This document shows, one piece after another, positions 7,854 to 16,971 of a DNA stretch of 64,000 bases. This DNA comes from Devosia sp. (lineage in GTDB: Bacteria > Pseudomonadota > Alphaproteobacteria > Rhizobiales > Devosiaceae). The notes under the pieces were generated by a model that was not told where the DNA came from, searched no databases, and saw only the letters and a list, made by a program, of their open reading frames with translations. Both the position numbers and the translations under genes were made by a program. The stretch lies in NCBI GenBank assembly GCA_017794705.1, contig CP051235.1, forward strand, positions 3,243,380 to 3,307,379, given 5' to 3'. Position 1 is the first letter of the stretch. Each line of letters opens with the position of its first letter.

Positions 7854-8753
7854 TCAGGCCAGTTCTTCGGCCAGCATGTCGAAGACGAGGCGGACCCTTC
7901 GGGCGGTGTGGACTTCGCGGTGGGTGGTCAGCCACATGGGGATGGGCAGGGGGTGGACTTTGCCGTCGAGGACGCGGGTGACGAGGGGTTCGGCATCGCC
8001 GACGGCTTCGGGGGCAATGCCGATGCCGGCGCCCTGTTTGATCATTTCCCACTGTACAAGCTGGTTTGCTGAGACGATCTTCTGGTTCTGCACACTGATC
8101 GACAGGCCAAGCTGGTTGAGCGCGTCGACCAGATTGCTGGTGGTGTCAAAGCCGATGAAATCGGCCTTGTTGATCACGTCCGGGTCGGAAGGGTTTTTCA
8201 GTCGCTTCAGATAGGTGTGGGCAGCGTAGAGCCGGGCACGGTCATCGCGCAGGCGCTTGGCGATCAGTTCGGGCTGGTCGGGGCGGAAGTTGCGGATGGC
8301 GATGTCGGCCTCGCGGCGGCGCAGGTCCATCGGGGCGTTGGAAGCAATGATCTCGACATTGATGCCCGGCTGCTCTCGGCGCAGGCGGGCGAGAATGGGC
8401 GGCAGCAGGTGAACCGCGTGCAGTTCCGAGGCGGTGATGCATATGCTGCCTTCAACGGACTGGGTGTGACCTGAGGCGGCCAGTGAGAAGCGGTTGGCGG
8501 CTTCGCCCATCGAACGGACATGGTCGAGCAGTTCGACGCCATGCGGGGTGAGTTCGAGACCGCGGCCGACGCGTTCGAACAGGGCTACCCCGAGTTCCTG
8601 CTCCAGCGCATCGACCTGGCGGCCGAGTGTGGGCTGGGCCATGCCCAGAGCGCGGGCGGCGGCGGAAAGCGAGCCTTCCTCGGCGGTGACGAGAAAAGCC
8701 CGGGCCCGGTTCCAGTCGAATTTCACGGCACGCCAATCCATGCGAAAACGCAT
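7854..8753 (-). CDS. LysR family transcriptional regulator
   Basis: A 299-aa LTTR. The winged HTH occupies about residues 12-72 (FLVTAEEGSLSAAARALGMA, QPTLGRQVDALEQELG, LFERVGRG) and the rest is the periplasmic-binding-like effector domain. It is transcribed divergently from the third MDR gene, with 101 bp between starts, so it most likely controls that gene and perhaps the other paralogues. An alternative start lies a few codons in (M5). The inducer is unknown. Confidence 0.9.
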   Translation of the reverse strand: MRFRMDWRAVKFDWNRARAFLVTAEEGSLSAAARALGMAQPTLGRQVDALEQELGVALFERVGRGLELTPHGVELLDHVRSMGEAANRFSLAASGHTQSVEGSICITASELHAVHLLPPILARLRREQPGINVEIIASNAPMDLRRREADIAIRNFRPDQPELIAKRLRDDRARLYAAHTYLKRLKNPSDPDVINKADFIGFDTTSNLVDALNQLGLSISVQNQKIVSANQLVQWEMIKQGAGIGIAPEAVGDAEPLVTRVLDGKVHPLPIPMWLTTHREVHTARRVRLVFDMLAEELA

Positions 8754-8787
8754 ATCACAAGTCAGGATTCAGTCAATTTCTATTCGC

Positions 8788-8805
8788 GTTCTGCATGGAT
8801 AGAAC
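8788..8805. promoter_or_regulatory. Candidate LysR operator between divergent genes
   Basis: Inverted repeat GTTCT (8788-8792) and AGAAC (8801-8805) with an 8-bp spacer in the 101-bp divergent spacer. T8790 and A8803 give the symmetric T...A pair expected of a LysR box, though spacing is one base longer than the classic T-N11-A. Confidence 0.4.
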
Positions 8806-8854
8806 TCTCCCAACGCACCGGCCGAGGGGGTCGGGCCAAAGAGAGGACTGAAAA

Positions 8855-9859
8855 ATGAAAGCTGTTGCTGCACACAAATATGGATCGCCGGATGTTCTGA
8901 ACCTGGTGGAGATCGCCAAGCCGCTGCCGGCGGAAAATGAAATTCTGATCCGCGTCTATGCCAACGGGGTCTCCAAGGCCGATGTGGCGATGCGCCGGGC
9001 CGACACGCTGCTGTCGCGGCTGTTCCTGGGGCTGACCAAGCCGAAAGCCAGCATCACCGGCACGCTGTTTGCCGGCAAGATCGAGGCTGTCGGGTCTGCG
9101 GTGACGCAGTGGCAGGTGGGCGAAGACGTGTTTGGTGAAACCGCCACGGACTTCGGTACCAACGCTGAATATCTGGCGCTGAAGGAGACTGCGACGATTG
9201 CCCGGATCCCGGCCAACATGTCCTACGAGGAAGCCGCGCCGATCGCGGACGGGGCGATCACGGTTCACAATTTCCTGACCCGCGTGGTCGAGGTGAAGCC
9301 GGGCATGAAGGTGCTGATCAACGGGGCTTCGGGTGGTCTTGGCACCTCCGCGGTGCAGTTGGCCAAGCATCTGGGCGCGGAAGTGACCGGCGTGGCCAGT
9401 GGCGATAACCTGGACCTGGTGACCCAGATGGGGGCCGATCATGTGATCGACTACCGCACGACCGATTTCACCAAGGGCAACGTCAAGTATGACGTGATCT
9501 TCGACCTGGCCGGCAAACTGCCGTTCGGCAAGGCGAAGCGGGCACTGACCGCGGACGGGACCTACCTGTCGCCGGTGATGGGCCTTCCCGTGCTGATCCA
9601 GATGATGTGGACCCAGCGCTTCAGCCGCCAGAAAGCCAAGTTCTCCGCAACCGGCCTGCTGCCGCACGACCAATTGCGGGAAGGGCTGAAAGACATCACC
9701 GCCCTCATTGAGGCCGGCAAGATGTGGACCGTGATCGACCGGACATTCCCGATCGAGCAGATCCGCGACGCCCACCGATTTGTGGAAAAGGGCGGCAAGC
9801 GGGGCAACGTGGTGGTGACGATCGATCACGCCGAACCGGCCCGGGCCGCAGCCGAATAA
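8855..9859 (+). CDS. Zinc-independent MDR oxidoreductase 3
   Basis: A 334-aa NAD(P)-dependent MDR. GroES-like half: ITGTLFAGKIEAVGSAV; cofactor half: VLINGASGGLGTSAVQLAKH near 150-170 and MGADHVIDYRTTDFTKG. It lacks zinc-ligand motifs and has a C-terminal RGNVVVTIDHAEP typical of the family. It is divergent from the LysR gene and is the likeliest LysR target. It resembles NAD(P)-dependent alcohol dehydrogenases adjacent to membrane proteins; a GC-rich hairpin follows at 9877-9898. Confidence 0.88.
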   Translation: MKAVAAHKYGSPDVLNLVEIAKPLPAENEILIRVYANGVSKADVAMRRADTLLSRLFLGLTKPKASITGTLFAGKIEAVGSAVTQWQVGEDVFGETATDFGTNAEYLALKETATIARIPANMSYEEAAPIADGAITVHNFLTRVVEVKPGMKVLINGASGGLGTSAVQLAKHLGAEVTGVASGDNLDLVTQMGADHVIDYRTTDFTKGNVKYDVIFDLAGKLPFGKAKRALTADGTYLSPVMGLPVLIQMMWTQRFSRQKAKFSATGLLPHDQLREGLKDITALIEAGKMWTVIDRTFPIEQIRDAHRFVEKGGKRGNVVVTIDHAEPARAAAE

Positions 9860-9876
9860 ATCCAGCACATGACTGC

Positions 9877-9898
9877 GCCGGGCGGATGCCCGCCCGGC
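9877..9898 (+). terminator. GC-rich hairpin after MDR gene 3
   Basis: A perfect 9-bp stem, GCCGGGCGG (9877-9885) with CCGCCCGGC (9890-9898), and an ATGC loop. No U-tract follows, so it may slow or process the transcript rather than terminate it. Confidence 0.45.
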
Positions 9899-9960
9899 AA
9901 TTCCAACGCCGTTGAGGAGACGGCGCACGCTCAACCCATGCCTTTTGAAAGGGAACCAAA

Positions 9961-10695
9961 ATGACCACTGCAATCGACAACAACCCGTTCCGCGCCGCAC
10001 GTATGGCCGGACTTCTCTATGTGCTGATCGCCCTGATCGGACCTTTTGCGATCATGTACATGCCGACCACCGTCTTTACCTTCGGCGATGCAGCGGCCAA
10101 CGCGGCCTCGATGGCCGAGAACTCCGGCCTGCTCCGCCTCGGAATCCTGGCCGACATGGCCATCATCGTGATGGAAATTTTCGTCACCGCCATTTTTTAT
10201 GCGCTGTTCAAGAATGTCAGTGGAAGCTGGGCCGCCGCGGCTGCCTATGCCCGCCTCGGCATGATCGTGGTGATGGTGATGAACCTGATCAACTATCTGA
10301 TGCCGCTGTTCATTCTTGAAGGTGGCGAGATGTTCGCCGCGTTCACCCTGGAGCAACAACAGGCGCTGGCGCTGATGTTTGTCGAGATGCACGAGTTCGG
10401 CGTCTACGCCTGGCAGGTGTTCTTCGGCGTGCATCTGGTGGCGCTGGGATGGCTGATCATCAAGTCGGGCTATTTCCCGAAGATCATCGGCGCCATGGTG
10501 CTGGTGGGCAGCCTTGGCTACTCGCTTCAGGCCGTCGAGAAGTTCGTGGTGCCGGGGCAGGACCTGCTGGTGCTGGCTGTCAACGGACTGTTGATCGTGG
10601 TCTCGCTGGGCGAAGTGGCGCTGGGCCTGTGGATGCTGATCCGTGGGCTTAACCGAAAGGCCTGGGAAGCGCAGACCGGGGCAGTCGCCGCCTGA
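9961..10695 (+). CDS. DUF4386-like integral membrane protein
   Basis: A 244-aa membrane protein with about six transmembrane segments. The N-terminal RAARMAGLLYVLIALIGPFA and the overall pattern match the DUF4386 family, whose function is unknown. The ribosome site GGGAA precedes the ATG. It follows the LysR-controlled MDR gene after 101 bp and may be co-regulated; a strong terminator ends the unit at 10717-10748. Confidence 0.7.
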   Translation: MTTAIDNNPFRAARMAGLLYVLIALIGPFAIMYMPTTVFTFGDAAANAASMAENSGLLRLGILADMAIIVMEIFVTAIFYALFKNVSGSWAAAAAYARLGMIVVMVMNLINYLMPLFILEGGEMFAAFTLEQQQALALMFVEMHEFGVYAWQVFFGVHLVALGWLIIKSGYFPKIIGAMVLVGSLGYSLQAVEKFVVPGQDLLVLAVNGLLIVVSLGEVALGLWMLIRGLNRKAWEAQTGAVAA

Positions 10696-10716
10696 GCAGA
10701 CTTTCAACGAACGAGG

Positions 10717-10748
10717 GGCCTGCTGCCGAATGGCGGCGGGCCTTTTTT
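10717..10748 (+). terminator. Intrinsic terminator after DUF4386 gene
   Basis: An 11-bp stem (10717-10727 with 10732-10742, two GU pairs) with a GAAT loop, followed by six T residues. Confidence 0.92.
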
Positions 10749-11026
10749 GTGTTCGGGATTGTGGAACAGTGCGGTCGGGATTGGACGAACGACGGGAAGC
10801 GACGGCAGGGCAGCCGCTTCGCGGATTGAGTCTGATCTTGCTTGTAACTGTTTGTAAGAACGAAGCTATTTCTCAAAATGCAACGATCCTGAATGGCGCA
10901 CGTTGGTGTCTGTAAGGCACATTATTGTCGCCGGGTTCACTTGATGTGCGTTCTTGGCGGCATGGTGCATCCGCCCATATGAGGGCGGTATCGTTTTGAT
11001 ACCAACGCTCAGAAAGGGACTACACA
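10749..11026. other. Intergenic region upstream of the FMN reductase gene
   Basis: Apart from the palindrome at 10987-11003 I see no gene here. The stretch is moderately AT-rich around 10840-10940 and probably contains the promoter. Confidence 0.5.
10987..11003. promoter_or_regulatory. Candidate operator: GGTATC-N5-GATACC
   Basis: Perfect 6-bp inverted repeat GGTATC (10987-10992) and GATACC (10998-11003) around GTTTT, 24 bp before the FMN reductase start. Its position and symmetry suggest a repressor site (redox-responsive HxlR/MarR/TetR types would suit the gene); the regulator is not in the window. Confidence 0.5.
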
Positions 11027-11644
11027 ATGGCTTTCTCCTCCAAGCCGAAAATCGCCATCATCATCGGATCGACCCGCGACAGCCGATTCGCCGAAAAGCC
11101 GGCGAACTGGGTGCTCGAACAGGGCCAGAAGCGCGACGATCTGGACTTCGAACTGGTCGACATCCGCGACTTCAACCTGCCGTTCTTCAACGAGGTGGCC
11201 TCCAATGCCTGGGTGCCGACCCAAGATGAGAATGCCGTGGCCTGGCAGAAGAAGCTCGACGAGTTTGACGGCTATGTTTTCGTGACCTCCGAATACAACC
11301 GGTCGATCCCTGCTTCGCTGAAGAACGCGCTGGATCAGGCCTATGTCGAATGGAACAAGAAGCCGGGTGCTGTGGTTTCATACGGTTCTGTCGGCGGGAC
11401 GCGGGCGGCAGAGCATCTGCGCACGATCATGATCGAGTTGCAGATGGCGCCGGTCCGTGCCGGTGTGCACATTGGTGGCAGCGAGTTCATGAAGGTTTCG
11501 CCGATGGGTGCCAACGGGCCGATTTCGGACATTGAAGACGCGATCGGGGCGAGTGCCTCCGCCATGTTCGACGGGCTAGCCTGGTGGGCGGAAGCAACAC
11601 GCCACGGCCGCGAACAGGACGAAAAGCAGAAAGAAGCTGCGTAG
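11027..11644 (+). CDS. NAD(P)H-dependent FMN reductase family protein
   Basis: A 205-aa flavodoxin-fold protein. The FMN phosphate loop is IIIGSTRDSRFAEKPANW (about 10-27); FVTSEYNRSIPASLKNALDQ (about 85-104) and VSYGSVGGTRAAEHLR (about 115-130) are the other conserved loops of the FMN_red family. Such enzymes reduce FMN or quinones, often in oxidative or electrophile stress. Strong site AAAGGGAC precedes the start. It is monocistronic, with a perfect palindrome just upstream and a hairpin at 11712-11734 downstream. Confidence 0.88.
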   Translation: MAFSSKPKIAIIIGSTRDSRFAEKPANWVLEQGQKRDDLDFELVDIRDFNLPFFNEVASNAWVPTQDENAVAWQKKLDEFDGYVFVTSEYNRSIPASLKNALDQAYVEWNKKPGAVVSYGSVGGTRAAEHLRTIMIELQMAPVRAGVHIGGSEFMKVSPMGANGPISDIEDAIGASASAMFDGLAWWAEATRHGREQDEKQKEAA

Positions 11645-11711
11645 TTTTTTGGGTGAGGGTAGTTGAGGGCAGCTTGCATTTGAGCTTGCCGCCAAGGCCC
11701 CCTCACCCTGG

Positions 11712-11734
11712 CCCTCTCCCCCGAGGGGAGAGGG
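11712..11734. terminator. Hairpin between convergent genes
   Basis: Perfect 10-bp stem CCCTCTCCCC (11712-11721) and GGGGAGAGGG (11725-11734) with a CGA loop, preceded by CCCTCACCCTGGC. It belongs to the same kind of GC-rich dispersed repeat as 2171-2221 and lies between the convergent FMN reductase and ABC exporter genes. No U-tract. Confidence 0.5.
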
Positions 11735-11799
11735 GATAGTGCTGCGACAAGTTTGGCATGGCGGGACGACAGTTGAAGGGTGCCGATTCGGCGCCCTTT

Positions 11800-13641
11800 T
11801 CAGTCGTTGCCGATATAGCCGCCGGACTGGCGGGCCCAGAGGCGGGCGTAGATGCCGTTGGAGCGGAGCAGGACGTCGTGGGTGCCCTGTTCAACGACGC
11901 GGCCGCGATCGAGCACCACGATCCTGTCCATGCGGGCGATGGTGGACAGGCGGTGGGCGATGGCGATGACTGTCTTGCCGGCCATGACCGTGTCGAGCGT
12001 ATCCTGGATTGCGGCTTCTACCTCGCTGTCGAGGGCGGAGGTTGCCTCGTCGAGAATGAGGATGGGGGCGTTTTTCAGGATGGTGCGGGCGAGGGCGATG
12101 CGTTGACGCTGGCCGCCTGACAGTTTGACGCCGCGTTCGCCGACGTGGGCGTCGTAGCCCTTGCGGCCCTCGCCATCTTCAAGGCCCAGGATGAAGTCAT
12201 GGGCCTCGGCCTTGCGGGCGGCTTCGAACATCTCCTGATCAGGGACATTGGCGCGGCCGTAGCAGATATTGTCACGTACCGAGCGATGCAGCAGGGCGGG
12301 ATCCTGCGTGACCATGCCGATCCGGGCGCGGAGGCTGTCCTGTGTGACGGCGGTAATGTCCTGACCGTCGATGGTGATCAGGCCCTTCTCGGCTTCGAAA
12401 AAGCGCAGGATAAGGTTGACCAGCGTCGACTTGCCGGCGCCGGAGCGGCCGACGAGCCCGACCTTTTCGCCCGGCGCGATGCTGAGGGACAGGCTGTCGA
12501 GCCCGCCGGCATCCTTGCCGTAGTGATGGCTGACGGAAGTGATCGAAATGGCGCCGCCGGTGACATGCAGATCAGTGGCATTTGGGGCGTCGGTTATGGC
12601 TAGGGGTTGGGCGATTGACTTGAGACTGTCGTTGACACTGCCGATGAATCCAAAAAGGCCCGCGACGGCGTCAAGCAGCCATTCGGCCATCGAGGAAATG
12701 CGGAAGCTGAGGGCGACGGCGGCGGCGATGGTTCCAAGGGTCGATGCGCCTGCCTGCCAGAGGAAGATGGCATAGCCGACAAGCGCCACGATGAGCAGGC
12801 TGCCGAGGGCCAGCATGGCGGTGTTGATGATGACTTCGACGCGCTGGAGTTCGTTGAACTTCTCGCGGGTGTCGGCGAATTTCTGGCGGCTGTCCTTGTC
12901 TTCGTGTGTTCGGTTGGAGAACAACTTAATGGTGGCGATGTTGGCATAGGTGTCGACGATCATGCCGCTGAGCGCTGACCGGGCCGACTGGAAGCCTTCC
13001 GAAGTCTTGTTGAATCGCGGGACGGCCCAGACCATCAGCGCCAAATAGGCGAACAACCAGCCGAACAGGGGCAGCATCAGGCGCGGATCAGCCGTGGCCA
13101 TGAGCCAGAGCGATCCGGCGATGTAGGCGAGCACCCAAACCAGCGTGTGAATGATGGAGTAGACCATGCCGGCCGCCGTGCTGCCCACTTCCACAACACG
13201 GTTGGCGAGGCGCCCTGCCAGTTCATCCTGGAACCAGCCGACCGGCTGTTGCAACACATGACGGTGGGCGCGCCAGCGAATGAGCGTGGCCGCGTTTGGC
13301 TTGAAAGCCAGGTCATCTAGCCCTTCGCGGATCAGCGGGGCGAGGGGACGCAGGATGAGAATGACCAGCGCTACAAGCACGAGTTCGACGCCGTGGCTGG
13401 CCCATAGCTGGCCGGGTGAAGTCGTCGCGAGCGTATCGACCAGCCGGCCCGCATAGCCGATGAGCCAGATTTCTATGGCGACAGTGACAAGAGTCATTGT
13501 CAGGCTGAACGCGATTATGCGCCTGAACGGGGTGAGCAGACTAAAGACGAATGGCCAGGCTCCCTTGGGCGGGGTTGCTTCGGCATAGGGCTGGAACGGG
13601 TCGGCCAGATTTTCCAGCCAGCGGAACAGGGGGAGAAACAT
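11800..13641 (-). CDS. ABC transporter, fused permease and ATPase (exporter half-transporter)
   Basis: A 613-aa type IV exporter subunit. Six transmembrane segments fill about residues 40-330; the nucleotide-binding domain has Walker A GRSGAGKST at 398-406, Q-loop TQDP near 445, signature LSGGQ at 507-511, Walker B ILILDE ending at Glu532, and the H-loop in AIAHRLSTIA. It works as a homodimer or with another half-transporter to export lipid, peptide or drug; the substrate is not evident. It is transcribed alone and divergently from pdxJ. Confidence 0.93.
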   Translation of the reverse strand: MFLPLFRWLENLADPFQPYAEATPPKGAWPFVFSLLTPFRRIIAFSLTMTLVTVAIEIWLIGYAGRLVDTLATTSPGQLWASHGVELVLVALVILILRPLAPLIREGLDDLAFKPNAATLIRWRAHRHVLQQPVGWFQDELAGRLANRVVEVGSTAAGMVYSIIHTLVWVLAYIAGSLWLMATADPRLMLPLFGWLFAYLALMVWAVPRFNKTSEGFQSARSALSGMIVDTYANIATIKLFSNRTHEDKDSRQKFADTREKFNELQRVEVIINTAMLALGSLLIVALVGYAIFLWQAGASTLGTIAAAVALSFRISSMAEWLLDAVAGLFGFIGSVNDSLKSIAQPLAITDAPNATDLHVTGGAISITSVSHHYGKDAGGLDSLSLSIAPGEKVGLVGRSGAGKSTLVNLILRFFEAEKGLITIDGQDITAVTQDSLRARIGMVTQDPALLHRSVRDNICYGRANVPDQEMFEAARKAEAHDFILGLEDGEGRKGYDAHVGERGVKLSGGQRQRIALARTILKNAPILILDEATSALDSEVEAAIQDTLDTVMAGKTVIAIAHRLSTIARMDRIVVLDRGRVVEQGTHDVLLRSNGIYARLWARQSGGYIGND

Positions 13642-13980
13642 GAGGCCCTCCGATGGGCGATGTTGATTTGAGAGGGGCTGAAGCCAGCCCTGACGGCGCT
13701 GGACAATCAGTGGATTGTGCGGATGCCGTTGCTTCTCATTTCAAAATCTCCTCATGCGAGGTGTCGTTGATAGCTGCCCCTGATCGGGTTGTCATGCGCT
13801 TTGGCTGCCGGATGGGCTATGCGGCCCTTCACTGCGGCATTTTGGACACGGCCCTTTTTTGGTCTCGTCGCGCTTTCGTACCGAAAAACCGGCATCTGCT
13901 TTTTCCGGGGCGCTGTGGTGTCGCCAAACGCGATGGCGGCGTGTATGGAATTCGCAGTACGGTGTCCAACAGGTGGGACG
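13642..13980. other. Divergent intergenic region upstream of the ABC exporter and pdxJ
   Basis: No gene is supported; long frames here are unlike proteins. It should hold both promoters. A T-rich stretch at about 13854-13861 follows short GC dyads. The region just before pdxJ has no clear ribosome-binding site beyond GGTGGGACG. Confidence 0.5.
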
Positions 13981-14712
13981 ATGGCGAAATTGTCGGTCAA
14001 TCTCAATGCGGTGGCGATGTTGCGCAACCGGCGCGATGTCGGCTGGCCGAGCGTGACCGGGATCGCCAAACTGGTGCTGGATGCGGGCGCTGCAGGGATC
14101 ACCGTGCATCCGCGGCCGGACGAACGGCATATCCGGCGCAGCGACGTTTATGACCTGTCCGACCTGTTGGTGGACGGGGACTGGGATGCCGAATTCAACA
14201 TCGAGGGCTATCCGAGTGAGGATTTTCTGCGGCTGGTTGAAGATGTGAAACCGCATCAGGTGACCTTTGTGCCTGACGATCCGTCGCAGGCGACATCTGA
14301 CCACGGCTGGGACATTGATGCGCACCAAAGCTTTTTGCGGGACACGATCTCGCGGATGAAAGAGGCGAACCTGAGGGTGGCGCTGTTCATCGACGAAGAC
14401 CCGACGGTGCCGCCCGATGCCTGGGAGGTGGATGCAGACCGGGTGGAACTTTACACGGGTCCATACGGGGCGACGTTTGGGACGCCGGAAGGGGACCGGC
14501 ACCTGGACCGGCTGGCGATGACGGCCAAGGCGGCACATGCGGCAGGGCTTGAGGTCAACGCCGGGCATGACCTGACCCTTGAGAACCTGCCGGCCTTCAT
14601 GGCGCGGGTGAAACATGTCGATGAATGCTCGATCGGGCATGGGATTACGGCTGACGCGCTGCTGATGGGTTTTCCGGAAGCAGTGAAACGCTACAATGCC
14701 GTGCTGGGGTGA
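13981..14712 (+). CDS. pdxJ: Pyridoxine 5'-phosphate synthase
   Basis: PdxJ condenses 3-amino-2-oxopropyl phosphate (from PdxA) with 1-deoxyxylulose 5-phosphate to form pyridoxine phosphate. The 243-aa TIM barrel has the expected motifs: [15 protein letters not shown] at the start, [20 protein letters not shown] (about 40-59), [28 protein letters not shown], and [15 protein letters not shown], with [10 protein letters not shown] near the end. The start at ATG 13981 gives the normal length; upstream extension of the frame is unlike the family. The next gene begins 13 bp after its stop. Confidence 0.96.
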   Translation: MAKLSVNLNAVAMLRNRRDVGWPSVTGIAKLVLDAGAAGITVHPRPDERHIRRSDVYDLSDLLVDGDWDAEFNIEGYPSEDFLRLVEDVKPHQVTFVPDDPSQATSDHGWDIDAHQSFLRDTISRMKEANLRVALFIDEDPTVPPDAWEVDADRVELYTGPYGATFGTPEGDRHLDRLAMTAKAAHAAGLEVNAGHDLTLENLPAFMARVKHVDECSIGHGITADALLMGFPEAVKRYNAVLG

Positions 14713-14725
14713 CGAGACCGGTCAT

Positions 14726-15931
14726 ATGCAGCCGCTGAGAATCGCGATTACGGGCGCGGGGCCGGCCGGGCTGGCGGTGGCGCTTTATCTCAACAGGCTC
14801 GGCCATCAGATCCGGATATTCGATCAGTTTGAAGCGCCGGCGCCCATCGGCTCGGGGTTGATGATTCAGCCGACCGGGGCGGCGGTGATGCGCAACCTGG
14901 GCCTGTGGGAGCGGCTGGAAAGGCTGGGGCAAAGGCTGGAGCGGCTGGAAGGGCGCGACGCCAAGTCGAAGCGTCTGGTGCTTGACGTTTCCTATTCCGC
15001 GATGGGGCTTGGGGCCTTCGGGCTTGGTGTGCATCGCGCGGCGCTGTTCGAGGTTCTGTTTGATGCAGTGGTGGCCGCAGGGTTGCGGATTGAGACGGGG
15101 TGCGAGGTGGCCGGATCGCGCATGTCCGGCGATGGGCGGGCGCTGAAGTTTGCGAACGGAGCCGAGGCCGGGCCGTTCGATCTGGTAGTGGACTGTCTTG
15201 GGGCGACGTCGGTGTTGCGTGGTGAGGCGCGGGATGTGGGGCGCACGCGGCCGCTGTCGTTCGGGGCCCTGTGGGCAACGCTGGACTGGGTCGAGGGCTT
15301 TGATGCGACTGCGTTGAGCCAGCGATATGACAGGGCGAGCGTGATGATCGGGGTGCTGCCGGTGGGACAGCGGCCCGGAGATGGCACCCGCAAGGCGGCA
15401 TTCTTCTGGAGCTGCAAACATGCCGAATATCCGGCGCTGGTGGCGGAAGGGCTTGAAGCGTGGAAGGCACGTGTGGCGGGATATTGGCCAGAGACTCAGG
15501 GATATCTGGATCAGATCGAGGATTTCGAGCAGCTGACGCTGGCGCGCTACCGGCACGCGACGGCGACGGTCCCGTTTGGTGACAGGTTGGTGCTGGTGGG
15601 CGACAGCGCGCATGCGACAAGCCCGCAATTGGGGCAGGGGGCAAACATGGCACTGCTTGATGCGCGGGCGCTTTATCTTGCGTTTTCTCAAGCGGATGAT
15701 CCGGGCGATGCGCTGGAACGATATGTGGCATTGCGGCGTTGGCATGTGAGGTTCTATCAAGCCCTGTCGCTGGCGCTGACGCCCTTTTATCAATCGGATA
15801 GCGCGGTGCTGGCGATGGTGCGGGATCTGGTCGTCGCGGCCCCGGCCCGATTGCCGCCGGCGCAATGGTTATTGGCCCAGATGGTGGCGGGGACGCTGGG
15901 CGGGCCGTTGGGGAAGCTCGGTTTGCGCTAG
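14726..15931 (+). CDS. FAD-dependent monooxygenase (PHBH-type aromatic hydroxylase family)
   Basis: A 401-aa flavoprotein. The N-terminal ADP-binding motif is ITGAGPAGLAVALYLNRLGH (about 7-26), and the second FAD motif is RLVLVGDSAHATSPQLGQGA (about 288-307), the GD signature of the family. It probably hydroxylates an aromatic or heterocyclic substrate with NAD(P)H and O2. The start at ATG 14726 (MQPLRIAITGAGP) is chosen because it places the Rossmann loop correctly. It follows pdxJ by 13 bp and probably shares its transcript, and its 3' end overlaps the convergent amidase gene by 4 bp. Confidence 0.88.
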   Translation: MQPLRIAITGAGPAGLAVALYLNRLGHQIRIFDQFEAPAPIGSGLMIQPTGAAVMRNLGLWERLERLGQRLERLEGRDAKSKRLVLDVSYSAMGLGAFGLGVHRAALFEVLFDAVVAAGLRIETGCEVAGSRMSGDGRALKFANGAEAGPFDLVVDCLGATSVLRGEARDVGRTRPLSFGALWATLDWVEGFDATALSQRYDRASVMIGVLPVGQRPGDGTRKAAFFWSCKHAEYPALVAEGLEAWKARVAGYWPETQGYLDQIEDFEQLTLARYRHATATVPFGDRLVLVGDSAHATSPQLGQGANMALLDARALYLAFSQADDPGDALERYVALRRWHVRFYQALSLALTPFYQSDSAVLAMVRDLVVAAPARLPPAQWLLAQMVAGTLGGPLGKLGLR

Positions 15932-16854
15932 TCCTGGCGCAGTCCCGGCTTTGTTAGCCAGGACTTCGAAATGCGGCAGGCGACCGTGTAGGCGGGATCG
16001 TAGACATTGCCGATGTCGTAGCGCACGGTCTGGCCCATGAGATGGCTGGCGCCGTGAATGTCGAGACCGTACCCCTCCATCAGCCAGCGGCGCATTTCGC
16101 TGGTGGCGTGCTGTAAGGCCTGGTCGAGCGGGCGGGCGTTGCCGATGGTGAATATGTCTTCGGCGGTTTCACCGCGCGGCCAGACGATTTTCTGCCCTTT
16201 GATCACCTTGAGGGTGACCGTGACCTCGTAACAGGTCTCAACGCCCGTGCCGACAATCTCGCCATCGCCTTGCAAGGCGTGGCAATCGCCAAGGTAGAAC
16301 AGGGCTCCTTCGACGGCGACCGGCAGATAGACCACGGTGCCGGGACAAAAGCGGCGGTAATCCATATTGCCGCCGTTCTGGGCACTGGTGGTGGTGGAGA
16401 TGGCCTGGCCGTGCGAGGGGGCGACGCCGAAGCAGCCGATCATCGGCTCCAGCGGCAAGACGAAGTGCTCCATTTTTGGCGGCGGGGATTCCGGGCGGCA
16501 GTTGCCGGCATTGCGGTCGATCAGCCAGGTGACGCGCTCCGAGGCGGGCAGGGCGCGGATGTCTTCGGGGTCAACGACATTTGTCGCCAGCACATCGCGG
16601 GTCCAGCCGGTATCCTTGATCGGGCGCATGGCGTCGATGGTGACCTGCAGCGTGTCGCCCGGCGCAGCGCCTGCGACGGCGATGGGGCCGTTCATCGGGT
16701 TGGGGCCGTCGCAAACCTTTTCGCCGTGCTTGTCCCAGCCATTGGCGTCGATGGTTTCGGTGACGACCGTATCGCCGTCGGCGATGGTGAGGGCGGGTTC
16801 GGCAGTGCCGATGGAATTGTACCAGCGGGCGGCGGTGAAATGATGGGTGCTCAT
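15928..16854 (-). CDS. Acetamidase/formamidase family protein
   Basis: A 308-aa FmdA/AmdA-type amidase. Diagnostic segments are GPIAVAGAAPGDTLQVTI, the GCFGVAPSHGQAISTTT-type loop, NGGNMDYRRFCPGTVVYLPV and YLGDCHALQGDGEIVGTGVE. The family hydrolyses short aliphatic amides (formamide, acetamide) to ammonia and the acid. It is monocistronic and convergent with the monooxygenase gene. The true substrate is unknown. Confidence 0.9.
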   Translation of the reverse strand: MSTHHFTAARWYNSIGTAEPALTIADGDTVVTETIDANGWDKHGEKVCDGPNPMNGPIAVAGAAPGDTLQVTIDAMRPIKDTGWTRDVLATNVVDPEDIRALPASERVTWLIDRNAGNCRPESPPPKMEHFVLPLEPMIGCFGVAPSHGQAISTTTSAQNGGNMDYRRFCPGTVVYLPVAVEGALFYLGDCHALQGDGEIVGTGVETCYEVTVTLKVIKGQKIVWPRGETAEDIFTIGNARPLDQALQHATSEMRRWLMEGYGLDIHGASHLMGQTVRYDIGNVYDPAYTVACRISKSWLTKPGLRQD

Positions 16855-16947
16855 GGGAGTGAGGCTATGCCGGGGTGGTTTGATTTGTCGAGTGGAATTG
16901 CCGGGTAGCCGCTTTGGGTATTAGCGGCGGGCAAATGACCCAAAAGC

Positions 16948-16971
16948 GCCGAACCGTACGTTACGGTACGG
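16948..16971. repeat. 24-bp palindromic element, copy 1
   Basis: Contains CCGTAC-GTTACG-GTACGG (6-bp perfect arms) with flank GCCGAA. The identical 24 bp occurs at 22169-22192 upstream of the TetR gene. Both copies stand in intergenic DNA next to tandem repeats. Confidence 0.85.
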
